Shown here piece after piece: positions 1-12,057 of a DNA stretch of 64,000 nucleotides. Under the pieces are notes generated by a model, which worked only from the letters and a program-made list of their open reading frames with translations, searched no databases and was not told the DNA's origin. The position numbers were made by a program, and so were the translations under genes. This stretch comes from Centroberyx gerrardi (lineage: Eukaryota; Chordata; Actinopteri; Beryciformes; Berycidae): positions 20,480,840 through 20,544,839 of the forward strand of contig NC_136003.1 in NCBI RefSeq assembly GCF_048128805.1. The letters are read 5' to 3'. Each line of letters starts with the position of its first letter. Within the stretch, counting starts at the first letter, position 1.

Positions 1-139
1 CCTTGAGTAGCATCTCTGCTGTCCCGCCGGAGAAGAGCGTGATCCCCGTGGCTGTGCCTGTTCCTCGGGGCCGCCGTCTGGCCCTGGCCCTCCACCCCCT
101 CAGTCATTCTGCCCGGTGCTTCTGTTAGTGCTGCTTCCT
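1..139 (-). CDS. Possible first coding exon of an unrecognised gene, cut by the left window edge
   Basis: On the minus strand an ATG at 107-105 opens a frame that stays open to the window edge (about 35 codons, starting MTEGVEGQGQTAAPR). A purine stands at position -3 of the start. A splice-acceptor-like sequence (CTCTCTTATCCAG) ends at 140, so the exon would start at 139 with a 32-base leader. A good donor (AAAAG then gtaagg) lies upstream at 1343 and would fit a non-coding first exon. The peptide is rich in Gly, Gln, Arg and His and matches no family I recognise. The plus strand is also open here for about 40 codons, so coding is not proven. If real, the gene would be divergent from atp5pd. 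Confidence 0.35.
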
Positions 140-1342
140 CTGGATAAGAGAGCGGGATAAGTGAGGGATGTTAAAAAACAGCTGTCGTTGCCTCTGACTG
201 AACAGGATAGGTATCTGCCCATTTGGATCTATCCTCCAGCCACACAGGGTGTATGAGAAGACAGGGGCACATAACACAGAAAATGTGTACAATTATGAAG
301 CATTCAGAGAGCATGAATAGATCTGTTATAAATCATCCATCCCTGAGGCATGAAAGGCAGCATCAGTATTGCGATTCAAAATGTTAATTCCTTAAGATGA
401 GCTTTAGTCTATTTCTAACCTACACACAGTCATTAAAGCACAAAAGATTAAAGAAGAAAACGAGATGAGGGCGGCATCTATTTACCTATTTATCCTCGAG
501 TTGTACCATCAACAGGAGCATGAACTTAATTACCTTGGGTCGTTTGCTCTCCCCAAACTGCACAGCTGCACCACACAGTGAGAACATCGTGTTGCATCAG
601 CCGACTAAAATCGCTGTCCCATCAAATTGGGAATATTGGAGCGGATTCAAATCGCTTCTCTTGTCCTCAACTTTCACTGCCGTCAAACTGGCAGCCTGAC
701 ACGATGCTATCGGGATGTTGCCAAGAATCATAATGATAAGAAATGAAGATGGAAATCGCATTTGAGAGCCCCGTGCCATTTCAGCCCACACTTTGGTTGT
801 AAACCTATTCCACCCCCCAATTTCATGCAAGTGCATTTATCTCCATGGGAACAGCGTAGGTTCGCCCCCCTACTCTGACCGCAATAAAATCCAGAGAAAA
901 TTAGGCAAAACAAATATTAGGAATTAGCCTACAAATGCATGCCTGAAATGCCACGCCATAATCTCATATCAGTAATTTGCTGCCGTACAGTAACTTACTA
1001 TTAACTTAACTAGCATATTAACTTGTAGCAAAAAAGTACATTCCACATATATTTAAGAATATGTTTGAAAATATACAATGGCCAAAACTAAAATGTTGCA
1101 TGTTGAACACATTTATTCGAAATATAGCCTACTTTGGACACTATTTTGTAAATATACACTTTCTTCCTATGCGCTGTTGACAATACAGTATCCAACAAGA
1201 ACATCCAAAATAAAATTTGGACACTCAAAATATCAAATGAATATCATCTAGCCTAACGTAACACGAACAAATAAATTGCCCAATTTTGTATATTTTGAAT
1301 ACTGCCTCATCAAGTATTTTATGCTCTCTGGGGTTACCTTAC

Positions 1343-1510
1343 CTTTTGGCTCTCCTGTTCTCAGCCTTTTCTTTTAATCTTCGTGTTAAGACACATCTCT
1401 GCGGGGTAAACAGCTTTGTCTGACAGTTAACGTTAGCCTGTGGTCTGCCCTCTCACCGCGCTGACCTCTCGATCGGCTGGACTCTGGCGCAGTCAGCTTC
1501 GTCAAGCTAG
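1343..1510 (-). promoter_or_regulatory. Possible non-coding first exon and promoter of the left-edge gene
   Basis: The minus strand has a strong 5' splice site at 1343/1342 (AAAAG then gtaagg). Above it, about 1440-1510 is clearly GC-richer than the AT-rich sequence around it and contains several CpGs. This would suit a first exon and core promoter for the candidate coding exon at 1-139. There is no transcript evidence, and no TATA box or initiator was identified with confidence. Confidence 0.22.
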
Positions 1511-1835
1511 CCACAAATAGGCAGAGTTATACCAGATGTTTGGCGATTTTACCTTCAAAATAAAAGCCTCGCGGTTACTCAAAAACCGAGTTGCAACAGA
1601 TGTTCGCCAGTCAGAGTTTTATTTTGGAAAATGCTTACCGGGAGTTATATTGGTTTATTCCCGCTAGTTTGACATTAGGTGGTGCAGTCACTGCTTATAT
1701 CGGGTTGCATCTCTTACACGAGTGTTGAAGGGGCTTATAGTGGGAACTCGTGACCAAGGGGGTCATGGTAAGTCAGCCACCACATCATGTGAAAGTATCA
1801 GTGGCAATCAGCTCAATTAAATTCTATTCAAATCT

Positions 1836-1902
1836 TCTTTATTGGCACCTACAAAAGTGCCTCTTGCCAATGCAAAATAAATAAATAAATAAATAAATGA
1901 AT
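1836..1902. repeat. Short dispersed repeat with TTTATTGGCA tail and (AAAT)n tract
   Basis: CTTTATTGGCAC and the near-inverted TGCCAATGCAAA flank a few bases, followed by about five AAAT units. The layout is like the palindromic 3' tails of small retroelements in fish genomes. The family is not assigned. Confidence 0.4.
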
Positions 1903-2185
1903 AACAGATCAACAAACAACTAATAAACTGCCAGCTGCTGTCAGCAACCACTACAACTGTTATACCTGTTACACCTGACATTAAAGGTCCAGTAATATCA
2001 AATCAACCCTTAATCACTTGCCACGTCCATCAGATTCACCCCCAACATTTTCGTTTCCATCATTAATCCCTCCTGTCTGAAAGCGTGATGCTCAAACAGT
2101 AAGTAGGCTACTGCAACTCCCTTTTTCCTCGTAGTATGAGAGGGAAGTGAGCCATCTCATGAAGCCAAAGACGAAAGAGACAGAG

Positions 2186-2213
2186 AGACTTTAATGTTCC
2201 TTGGGGAGAAATT
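2186..2213. repeat. Short retroelement-like tail (ACTTTAATGTTCCTTGGGG type)
   Basis: The core resembles two other sites in the window, at 52516-52545 and 63291-63324, all built on ACTTTATTNATCCCC followed by GGGGAAATT. This one is the most diverged. Three copies in 64 kb suggest a dispersed family, probably the 3' end of a non-LTR retroelement. Confidence 0.4.
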
Positions 2214-2862
2214 GTTTTGTTGCAGCAACATAATCAAATCAATCAAGAAGTCCAGACTAAAGACAGATATAGCAAGTAGAGGCAATAATGTACAGTACAA
2301 CGGATGAAAGTAATACAACAGGCCTAAATAAAGGTATGAGGGTGAGCTTTTAAACTGAAACGCTGCAACAGTTTCTGAGGAACAGTATTTTGCAGTATCA
2401 ACAACTTGATACTGTAAAAGTTTGTCATATGCCGTCACTGATCTTCCTTATAATTCATGAAGTCATCAATACATCGGATTACAGTATTACTTTAAGTTAC
2501 TGCAAAATATAAAAAATGAAAAAGCCAGAAAAACTTGTGAAGCCTTGTGTTTTACCCAATGGTTAATATTATGTTTGTTATTGTTGTTTTCTTTTTTTGT
2601 GTTATTATTCATTGACAATACATACAAGAAAGGCAGACTTTACTGTGTTATGTACTCTGCTGTATGTTTAGATGTTGAATATTTTGCTATGATTATTTGA
2701 AATGTAACCAATGTAACATGTAACCAATCTATATGTTTTTTTTTATTAAGCTGCTGGACTGATTACTATGTATGACGACTTCTTAGAACATGTCATTTTT
2801 GCTGTAAATGTGACTGTCTGTGCTTTCTTTAAATAAAGATTGAGCCAAAGACTGATTTTGTC

Positions 2863-2874
2863 GCCCTCTGCTGG
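2863..2874 (-). promoter_or_regulatory. CTCF-like motif
   Basis: The minus strand reads CCAGCAGAGGGC, which fits the CTCF core pattern CCASYAGRKGGC at all positions. It lies about 1.2 kb upstream of the atp5pd start codon. Binding is inferred from the motif only. Confidence 0.4.
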
Positions 2875-3099
2875 ATCCTGTTGTGAAGAGCGTCTTGCTA
2901 CATTCTGCATGTTAGGGAAATGATTCATTCATATTTAGATGATAATATAAGCGAAGCGGTGGTCATGGTTTTGCTCTGATGGGACATTTGTGTGTCATTG
3001 TGTCATTTGTTTAATACAGTTGTGATGAATCGTCCCAGGCTGGCCAATGACAAACCACCCAGCAGGCGGCAGCAGCGTCTCACGCGCGCCGTTAATGTC

Positions 3100-3158
3100 C
3101 CAGCCCATTTCCGTTTCCGGTCAGACGTCAACACACCGGAGTCCACGGCCGCTACACG
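3100..3158 (+). promoter_or_regulatory. atp5pd: atp5pd promoter and likely 5' UTR exon
   Basis: This is the most CpG-rich part of the sequence upstream of atp5pd. Two adjacent ETS-type sites occur at 3107-3120 (ATTTCCG then TTTCCGG, i.e. GGAA cores on the minus strand), and an ACGTCA half-CRE lies at 3125-3130. ETS pairs bound by GABP/NRF-2 are a known hallmark of nuclear promoters for respiratory-chain and ATP-synthase genes. A splice donor (CACG then gtatga) at 3158/3159 would end a short non-coding first exon joining the coding exon near 4095. The transcription start is not determined. Confidence 0.5.
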
Positions 3159-4094
3159 GTATGACATGTCGCCCAAATGTTCAACGATAGCAAAAACTAA
3201 CAACTTTAAGTAACTCGTTTTGATAGTGTTAGGTGCAAACGCAGTTTATTCACGATCAAATGTTTACAAATGACAGTAAAATGTAACTGCTGTTTTGTAT
3301 TCCTGCCTCTCAGTAGTCGTGTCCTGACCTTGCTAGCTATGTTTGCTATGCGAACTGACTTTAGCCAGCAGTGGAAGTAGTTAGCTGTATGGCTCGAGGT
3401 CTGTGGGTGAGCTAGTGTTAGCTAGCTGGCTGTTGAGTTAACTGTGCAAAAAAGAAAGAAAGAATAAAACAGTTTCTAGTGTTAGTGAGGGAGCAGGTGG
3501 GCCTCAGTACATGCTCTTTTCTCTCTCTTTCTCTCCTACAATCTGCATTCATCCCGTTGTCAGTGACAGTTTGAACACTTTAGGCATGTGGCTGCTGGCG
3601 CTTTTATCCAGAACGAATAAACTTGAATTCCCAGATCACCAAAATAAATAACAAGCTACCTGATTTTATTTCAGCTTTGGCTAGGGGACGGATTCCTGAT
3701 CAAATCCTAGACATGCTATGGGTATAGTCGTTGCCTAAATGCTGCAGTGTTTTACCTCCCTAACAAAAGATACAGTTTTATATGAGAAAAGTATACAGGT
3801 ATTAGAAATAGGAGAATTATTGGTCATTGTGAAATACAGTGAGACACTGCTTAACTCCTAATCTGAAGGGCAGACAGTAAAAATATGAAACATGGCTACT
3901 AACGTCTACTAATATTGAGGGGGACATTTCTCCTTTTCTCCCCTTCCTGTTATCCTACAATGATCATGTAACGGGCGCATGGAGATAGAAGTTATTTTTT
4001 AGAACAAATGGAGTGAGGAGAGGAGAGGGGACTTGCACCAGCAAAGTGTCAATCTTCAGTGTTTCTGTCATCCTTAGCAAACACAAACTGAAAC

Positions 4095-6864
4095 ATGGCT
4101 GGGCGACGTGCTGCTTTGAAGGCCATTGACTGGGTGGCCTTTGCAGAGAGGGTGCCACCCAATCAGAGGACCATGTTCAACAACTTGAAGACACGCAGTG
4201 ACGCTATCGCTGCCAAGTTAGTATTTGTGCTCGCACAGCATCTTCATCACATATCTGGGCCTTGTAACTGTTTGGCATTAAAGACCATATTTTCTGTGTA
4301 CACAGGCTGGCATCTTTGCCGGAGAAGCCCGTCACCATTGACTGGAGCTACTACAGGTCTGCTGTGGCTAAAGCAGGCATGGTCGATGAGTTTGAAAAGA
4401 AGGTAAGTGCATTGACTATTAAGTCTGGCTCTTGTGATATTGAAATGCGATTTGAATCTTTTGATAGACGTTTGATAATGGAAAATTAAATACGATATTG
4501 TGAATCCTCTGCCTTCTTTATTGGAACAGCCTATTCCATGTGCGATCCGTATGTTAACAACATAGATACACAAGTGACCCAAATAACTAGGAATAAATCC
4601 AAAACATAGCCAATACAAATGTGCATGAACGACAATACATAGTTTGTGGAACACTTTGATTACTTTGGCTTTTGAAACGTTTGCATCCAGTCAACAACTG
4701 TGAATCAGGCCAATGACACTCAGGATTTATACATTACTTTTTAACTGCAGGTGAAATTCAAACAAATATCTCCTGTTACTGATTTAGCTCACTTAATTGA
4801 TGGATGTAAAAAAAATATATATGTTTTTTGGGTAGTCGTCTTTATGCTTGCTCTTATTTTTTTTTGTCACCGATGATTTTCTGATAACCATTAGCCTCAA
4901 TAATGCCCGAGAGACTACAATCACCATAGAGATAAAACAGTTTTATCTCTATGACAATCACAGCATATCGAGTATTTTATCATCTAATGAATAATTTTTT
5001 TCTTTGTGTTTCCCCTCAGTTCAGCGCCCTGAGTATTCCTGAGCCTGCAGACACCCAGACTTCCCTCATTAACGGCCAGGAAGCCGAAGCGGTGAGTGCC
5101 ATCTGTGCCCAGACTAATGATGCTGTGGCTGTGGAGCCTCACTGTTTTGTAATTGCACTCATAGCCCCGTTTAGAGCTCCCATCACAAACCATAGGACAC
5201 AAGCATGTGAGAGAAGAACGCTCTTGGAAATCAGGTTGCAGAAAATTCATTTTGACACCATTTTACTCACAACATACACAGCTGCCATACTTTGAATGGT
5301 TTTAGTATAGGCAAAACAAAGTCTGAAGAAATATCTAATTAACAACACTGATACGGATGATCTACCTCTACCTGCAAGACTTGGCATTAATGATGAATGG
5401 GTTATTTCATAGCAACTGGCTGTTTATCTAACAGCAGGAATTGAGATATTGTTTGTAGGTCATGCTAGCTCATTCTGCCTCCCATCAGCATTTACATTTA
5501 AATAATATCAGTGTTGACAAGCTTAAACGTTGCGAATATGTGGCTCAAAGGTACAATCACTTGCAATCACAGCGAATGAATCAAGGGGCTTACTGACTGC
5601 TTTTGTTTTATTTACAAAACTTCATACATTTAAAGTTGCATAGAATTCTGTGAAACTACATTAGAGCATGTTCTATTCTGATCCATTTCTTGCTATAAAA
5701 CATGATCATTGCCATTTGAAACATTAAGTCCCATGACCTGGTTAGTGCTTTCGTTTTGGAGGTTTTAGGTCAGATTTTCTTTCCAAGGATCTTGAAATTT
5801 CTCTCCAATGTGCTGGAAATGACATTTAACTGCTCAGTCCCTTAATTTTCGGTTGATGTTAAGCTGCAGACAGGAGAAATACACTCCTCATTGGAAAGTA
5901 AGGTATGAATTGAGAGGAAACTGGGAAAGCGTATGGGACTACTGTAGCTGGTAATGGTTTTTGTAATGCGCACAAGTTACAATGCAGTATTTGAAAATCC
6001 TACAAATTATACCCTTTTTTCATGCAGAAATGTTGCTTTTGTCTTTTTGTTTTCCAGAACACATCAGCAGCCGCCTACATCGAGGCATCCAAAGCTCGTA
6101 TTGCCCAGTATGAAAAAAAGGTGGGAACTGTTTCATACTTTTTTATGGGCTAGTGGGCTTAAATAAAAGGGAAAAAGAGAGGATCCTGTTGATTAATTAG
6201 CACTCTTCCAATTATGTATCTTGAATACACACTACAGAAATAACATCAACTTGTCTCACAGGAAATCTCCAATTTAAATTAAGTAACACAGAAAATTAAT
6301 GACATCGCCTCCAGACTTAGACCACTGATTGTAGCTACTGCTGCTTAGAGGCTATTAGTTAAAATGGGATAGGTTTGTATTAAATTTTAGCCCGTGGCTT
6401 ATACTCTTTCTTACATATACTGTAGCATATTCTTGCAGTTTTATTGTTTGCCTCAGATAATGCACCAAATCAGTCATCCCTTTAGCTACGGTGGGCCCTC
6501 ACAGCTGTAAAATTGCCCCACAGCTAGAAAAATGTGAATACAATGAAAATGTATCATCTGGCCTCAACACCTACTGGAGGAGAACTGGTCCCAGGAGCGA
6601 ACCTGGGCCTCGCAACCAAATTTCTCCTCACCCCATACATTTACACGATTCTGCTGGAAGCACTGCATCAAATACCTCTTAACCTACTCTTTACCTTTTT
6701 TTGGTCCTGATCCGCTGTTCTTCCTCCCCCAGCTGGACAAATTCAAGAACATGATTCCCTTCGACCAGATGACCATCGACGACCTGAACGACACCTTCCC
6801 AGAGACGAAGCTGGACAAGGAGAAACACCCATACTGGCCACACAAGCCCATTGCTGATTTATAA
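4095..6864 (+). CDS. atp5pd: ATP synthase peripheral stalk subunit d, mitochondrial
   Basis: Coding exons are 4095-4216, 4306-4402, 5020-5091, 6058-6120 and 6733-6864. All junctions are GT-AG and in frame, giving 486 bases or 161 residues, the same length as human ATP5PD. The protein starts MAGRRAALKAIDWVAFAERV and ends with the family-typical KHPYWPHKPIADL. Subunit d (formerly ATP5H) is part of the peripheral stalk that joins F1 to Fo in the inner mitochondrial membrane and keeps the catalytic head from rotating. The N-terminal basic stretch (MAGRRAALKAIDW) is typical of this subunit, and the middle is helical and charged. The start codon is the first ATG of a frame matching the family N-terminus. 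Introns hold no other gene; intron 2 contains a 29-base palindrome. The gene is intact. The neighbour metrnl is transcribed toward it. Confidence 0.97.
4925..4953. repeat. 29-base near-perfect palindrome in atp5pd intron 2
   Basis: Arms of 14 bases (CATAGAGATAAAAC and its exact complement) are separated by a single A. The direct repeat CAATCAC flanks the structure on both sides. It would form a stable hairpin in DNA or in the pre-mRNA. Confidence 0.8.
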
Positions 6865-6896
6865 ATGCACTATAGCACTCTGACCAAAAGGCGTCC

Positions 6897-6902
6897 AATA
6901 TA
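6897..6902 (+). promoter_or_regulatory. atp5pd: Candidate poly(A) signal of atp5pd (AATATA variant)
   Basis: AATATA lies 33 bases after the stop codon. No canonical AATAAA was seen until about 8062, so this variant or a longer 3' UTR must be used. Weak evidence. Confidence 0.25.
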
Positions 6903-9900
6903 ATGTATTTCCCCCTAATGAAAAGCTGTATAGTGTGTGTATAGAAGTCCTGTTTCATCCACTCAAGAGTTTATGAAATGGCTGAGAATATTGTTGTTTT
7001 GACAACTGTAAGGTCTATGAACGAAGGAAAAAAATGGAAATGAAACATTAACTGTTTAGTTGTGTATTTTATTTTCTACTCATTAAGGTAATTCCTAAAA
7101 ATCAGTTCTAACTTGCATTGCTTTTTGCGGGTTGTCAGTGTTCAAAGGCCCTTTTCATAGATCCCTCCCAGGCAAACAACTGCTATTCAGTTACTGGATT
7201 CTTTCCCAGGCGTCATGAACAGAACTTGATCTGTTGGACAGTGTTTTCCTTCTAAATTTGGTATGGAATATCCTCCAACACTCACTGAAAGTCTAACCCT
7301 TGTGGATACCCTGATGAGTTTTTAAGTACACACTCCACCAAATCTCTCTCACCAGAGAGCAGCGTACGGTTTCCTTCCCTCGTGGCTTCAAGTGTTTGTC
7401 TTGGGGAATTGTAAATGTCTTGTCATTGTCAGTTCTCTGGATTACCAGGGGAGAAGCTCTCGTCTCTTCCCGTTGTATATTTTCTCATGTCTGCAGGTAG
7501 CCACGGCTTCGCGCTGCGCTTTGATGCCTCATTGTATTGGATAGATCCACTGTTGCATTAGACCTCTTCAAGTCATCCATCAACGAGCGGACAGCATGTC
7601 TGCAGTACAAACGATCGCGGCCCCGGCCCTTTTATTATGCTGTGTCAGTCTGTTGTTCATGCTTTGTTATGACTACAGCGTAAATCTCCATTTCACCATG
7701 GTTGGAAATATGAGCGGTCTCGTGGGGGGCTGGGGGGGAGCTTTAAACATAAAGCCTGTGTTCTGTGCTCTTTTCCCTCTACTGTTATTATGGCTTTGGT
7801 TTGTGGCCTAATGCAGAACTGGGTCCATCAGTGCAGACATGATGGAGATAAGTAGAGGAATGTACGCCAGTCCGACCGATGAATCTAAACTATTGCCACT
7901 CTCCAAGGATTCAGCATACATTGGAACCTAAATAATGTCATTCACATTATTGTAATGAGAAACTTTCTACCTGTGGGGGGCAGCATCTCTCTGATTAAGA
8001 AGGAGACGTGTCCCTTTACCGTGTCTCTAGCTTGCAGGGGAATAGTGTGTTCTCCCAGAGGAATAAAAACTAGACTTCTATAGTCATTTAAAGTAGTAAA
8101 CCCCCAGAGATATTTACTCATTGCACTGTGCAATCAAATCATTTCAAAATCCATTAATCTGGGCCTTTTTTGCTTGAGGTATATGCAAAGTACTGTGATG
8201 TTTCAAAGTGGAAACTATAAAACTTTATGGTGCAAGATATACGTAGAGACAAATTAATTTCTAAGCATTCACTTTTTTCCATTTGGGTTAAAATGGCTTG
8301 AGAAGCCAAATTTTGTAGTAGTAGAAAGTAGAAAAGTAGGAGAGTTACAAAAATATTTGTCTTTAAGAACTTTTCTTTCTCACTAGCAAAACTGATAACA
8401 GGTTCCTTCCATACATCTCAAGGGGATTTTAGGTTGCACAGAAAATGTGTCATCTATATTCTAAAGCAGAGTCTGCCCTATACCTAAAAATCACAAAATA
8501 TTGAAGGAAAATGATTGCCTGAAACTCCTACAATACAACAAAAGATGAAGTCTGAGCAGAATAGGATGATACAGGCAGTTCAAACTATTTGAAACAAAGA
8601 GGATAACTGAATTCCTCTAATTTCATTTATTTAGGTTTTAGACTAATAATTGCAAATCATTGTATTTTTAATGATTGTAAGTCAGGTGAGGTAGATACTT
8701 AGGCGTCTTTATCTCTTTTTTAGCTATTTACAGACTTGGCTAGGACCATTCCAGCAGAACTTCAGTTCAAGCACGTTGGTTTATTAGCTTTTCAGCCCAC
8801 ATATTTAAGAGAGAATAATGTGGAACTTCGAGTAACAAGAGTTGAGAACATTTGTTGTATTTGTCATTCAAGAGTTGCTGCAATTACCGAAGCAGGAGTG
8901 GAGGCATAAGAAAGATTTAAGAGTTGAGACAGTCTTTCAGCGGCCCCACATTTTTGACATAGCATGGTAAGAGGGAATTTCACTGTCAGCACATTGTGTT
9001 GCTCTCATGCCCCTATTGCCATTCTCTCTATCATTTCCCTACTGAGACATGCTGCGCATTCCACAGTAGAGCAGTGATAATCCTCCCAAAATCTATACAT
9101 TATGTCATCCCAACGGGTGCTCACTTGCCCTGTCAGTCTGCAACTGGGTAAACTTGACGTGACTGTGGTGCAATATGAGTATACAGCTTTCTGAAGATGC
9201 CACTGGAGACCCAGATAGAAAATACTGCAAGTGGATCAAAGAGTTGGAACCGGCTGTGAGTCGAAGGGGATGAAATAAATATTCAGAGGCCTGTCAGTGT
9301 ATACTGTTTTATTTATTTCCCATGTTTTTGGTCGCATTTACTGAAAATATTCTCTTTTTACATGTTTTCTGTCTTGTCAGCTGCAAGTGTGTTTATTCTC
9401 ACGGACTCATTAACAAGGTTGTAATTTGTTTTTTTAGCTGTTTGCATTGGTTGATTACATCCTCTGTCTTAATCATCAGGTCAAAGGTGACGACCGTTTT
9501 TGACCTCTCAGAGCGCCGGCAAGGCCCTGGCAACATAACAGCATCCTGAGCTCTCATCGAGGGTCACTTGCTGTCAACTGTGCCAAGCTACTAGTAAAAT
9601 GCGGCATGGCTGCGTGTGTGAGTGTGTGTGTGTGTGAGTGACCGACCCCCTGCAGCTCCACTTTCCCTGGGCTCAGCCATTCTTTCCCCAGCTGACCATT
9701 CAGCTGTTACCAACACTTGTCCGCTTGAAAACTGTTGTCATAGCACAGAACTCCGCACACTAGTCTACAGCCTGTAATGATTTTAAGGAAACCCTCGTGC
9801 CCCAGTGTGAGATGTTACCCAGGATCTATAAATCAGTATGTAATCTCATTTTTTAAGGGCTGCACAGAGAGAAATGAAACAAGGGGTTTGGAACCGGCCC

Positions 9901-10130
9901 ATGCCTCGGCACGAGTAGAAAGTCTGTGTTTGTATTGCATGACATTGGGGTGTGTGCTGCGCTATGCATGAGATGGTGTGTGAGAGGCCCTGAATTCCTC
10001 TAATGCTATCCTGAATTAGACCGCGCTGTTGTTGGGTTGGGTTTCCATTTAACATGTGCTCACAATGTTGAAGAAGCATGCTCAAGTGCCGTTACAGCCT
10101 CTACTGGGACTCTCTAGCAAAGGTCACCAC

Positions 10131-10150
10131 AAAAAAAAAAAAAAAAAAAA
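10131..10150. repeat. Poly(A) tract, 20 bases
   Basis: Twenty consecutive A residues. The flanks show no target-site duplication, so a retroposon tail is possible but not shown. Confidence 0.8.
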
Positions 10151-11439
10151 TCACGCTACCTTGCTACACTTGCAAACAATCCCACATTATTCTTGAATTC
10201 TGTATTTTAGACCTATTTTGAATTTCAAAATTTCATCTAAAAAATGTCAGATCACATATTAAATCATATCACATATTAGGTTAGGTTTTACATGCTTGTG
10301 AGTGTGGGTGTCCTTTAAAGTTTAGATGACACATTCTAACTGCTGTATGTGAGTCAGATTATGAATAGTCATATGACTGGATATTACAATCAGTACCTTA
10401 TGCTGTCCTCCAAGATCTAAAACGGATGCATTGTCTAACTGTTTCTTGAATTTAATGATGCAACATTTTAGAAGGTCTATTTGGGTCAAGATGGTTGTTG
10501 GCATATGGTTTTAAATGAGGATAGACAGACAAAAGCGCTTTGTCCATGACAGCCTGATACCCTCTAGAATATGTGAGTTGACGGTAGAAACAAAAATGTT
10601 ATCCGAAAAACAAACAGCAGTAAGATGTACATCTTTTCCCACTTTTGCCCCATCCTCCTCCCCCACGAATCGATCCATCATGCTTTGTCCCAAAAGCAAA
10701 CAGCTCACATCCGCTCCTGTGTGAAAATCTAAGTGTTCGCTTCCTACCTATCCATCACACCATCCATTATGCTCCTCATTTAGACATCCATCAAACGTCG
10801 CACATTCAATTACGCAATCCATCACGCTCTGCACTTGTCCCGCCGTGGCTCATGATCTTTGTCGCCCTACAATGCCCAAAGACGTGTGTTTCCCTTAGAG
10901 GCTAGAGGGCACGAACCCATCTCCCCCAGATTCTAATGACTGAATTTAGATAGGAACCATTTTTCCTCTCCTCTCTTCCTAAGGCCTCGACCCAGGTCAG
11001 GGGTCGGGGGGGTTGGCCTGGTTGCCAAGGAGGGTTCCCCCAGCGAGGCAAAGCCACTGCTGCTCATTGGACTGTGCAAACAGCAGATCTCCAGGCCTGA
11101 CCATGAGTCTGACAAGCCTGAGAGCAGAGGAGCCTGGAACAGATCGCACTATCACAATCGGACAACAAGCATGCGTTGATGAATGACAGGTTGTATAGAG
11201 CATGCAACAACGCGTTCATTCAAAGCCAAGATTAAGTCGAGAGAGCTATAGTGACAGGCCCATCTTTTGTTATTGTGATCACTTCCATGATGGTCATTCA
11301 TCCAGAATGCGTTGTATCAGTCACTGTGATGATAATACCTATGAGGAGGGAAAGAAGAGGTTAGAGATGAGAGGTAAAGTGAGGGAATTGACAGGATTGT
11401 GCCATTGCTACATATAAACCCTGATCCTTCCAAACACAC

Positions 11440-12057
11440 TTAAAGGAATAGTTCACCCAAAGATGAAAATTTTGTCATTATCTTCTCACCCTAATGCCAG
11501 TTGAATCACTCCAAAAGAACTTGAATGAATGAAGACTGTTTCTTTCAAGCTCCAAAAATGGCAAAAGAAATTAACATCAAATTACTCAGCAAACAGCATA
11601 ATCCAAGTGTTCTGAAGCCAAACAATTGCAATGTAGGTCCAACAGTCCAATATTTACCTCATTATCTTTTTTATTTATATTTATTTTATATTTTCCCACT
11701 CAAGGAGTTCTGGTCGCCCTACAGTGATCTGATGGAAGAGTTTTGCTGCCTTCCTGTGCTGCTCGTCAGCTCGTACTTCCGAGTTTTATAGTCGTTAATA
11801 CAACTTGTTGGACACAGTGCGTTTGGCTTCAGAACACTTGGATTATGCTGTTTGGAGTAATGTTATGGTCATTTTTGCTTTCCTTTTTGGGATCAAAATA
11901 AACAGTCTCCAGTTGTTTTGGATAAGGCTGAAATGAAGCTGTGCCAGCTAGCTTGCTGTGTATTATTGTGACATATGAACTTCATCAGTGTTTCAACTGA
12001 CATGAGGGTGAGTAGATGCTGACAAAATTTTCAGTTTTAGGTGAGCTATTCGTTTAA
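11440..12057. mobile_element. Non-autonomous foldback DNA transposon, about 618 bp
   Basis: The left end reads TTAAAGGAATAGTTCACCC and the right end, on the other strand, reads TTAAACGAATAGCTCACCT. The complementarity continues inward for about 200 bases per arm, including an exact match of CATAATCCAAGTGTTCTGAA around 11599 and its complement around 11830. About 170 bases in the middle are unpaired. No transposase is encoded. The sequence motif after the left end (AAAGATGAAAATTTTGTCAT) is one I associate with an abundant fish repeat family; the superfamily is not assigned. Confidence 0.8.

Larger units (their letters stand above)
140..3090. other. Non-coding region upstream of atp5pd
   Basis: This stretch is AT-rich, and short open frames on both strands lack codon bias or family resemblance. 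It holds the possible promoter near 1.4-1.5 kb, two short dispersed-repeat tails, a CTCF-like motif and an AATAAA on the plus strand at about 2831. No exon of a known gene was found. Confidence 0.6.

Noticed and set aside
2746..2928. Plus-strand AATAAA near 2831 considered as the 3' end of an upstream plus-strand gene
   Set aside because: No plus-strand exons were found before it, and AATAAA is frequent in AT-rich DNA.
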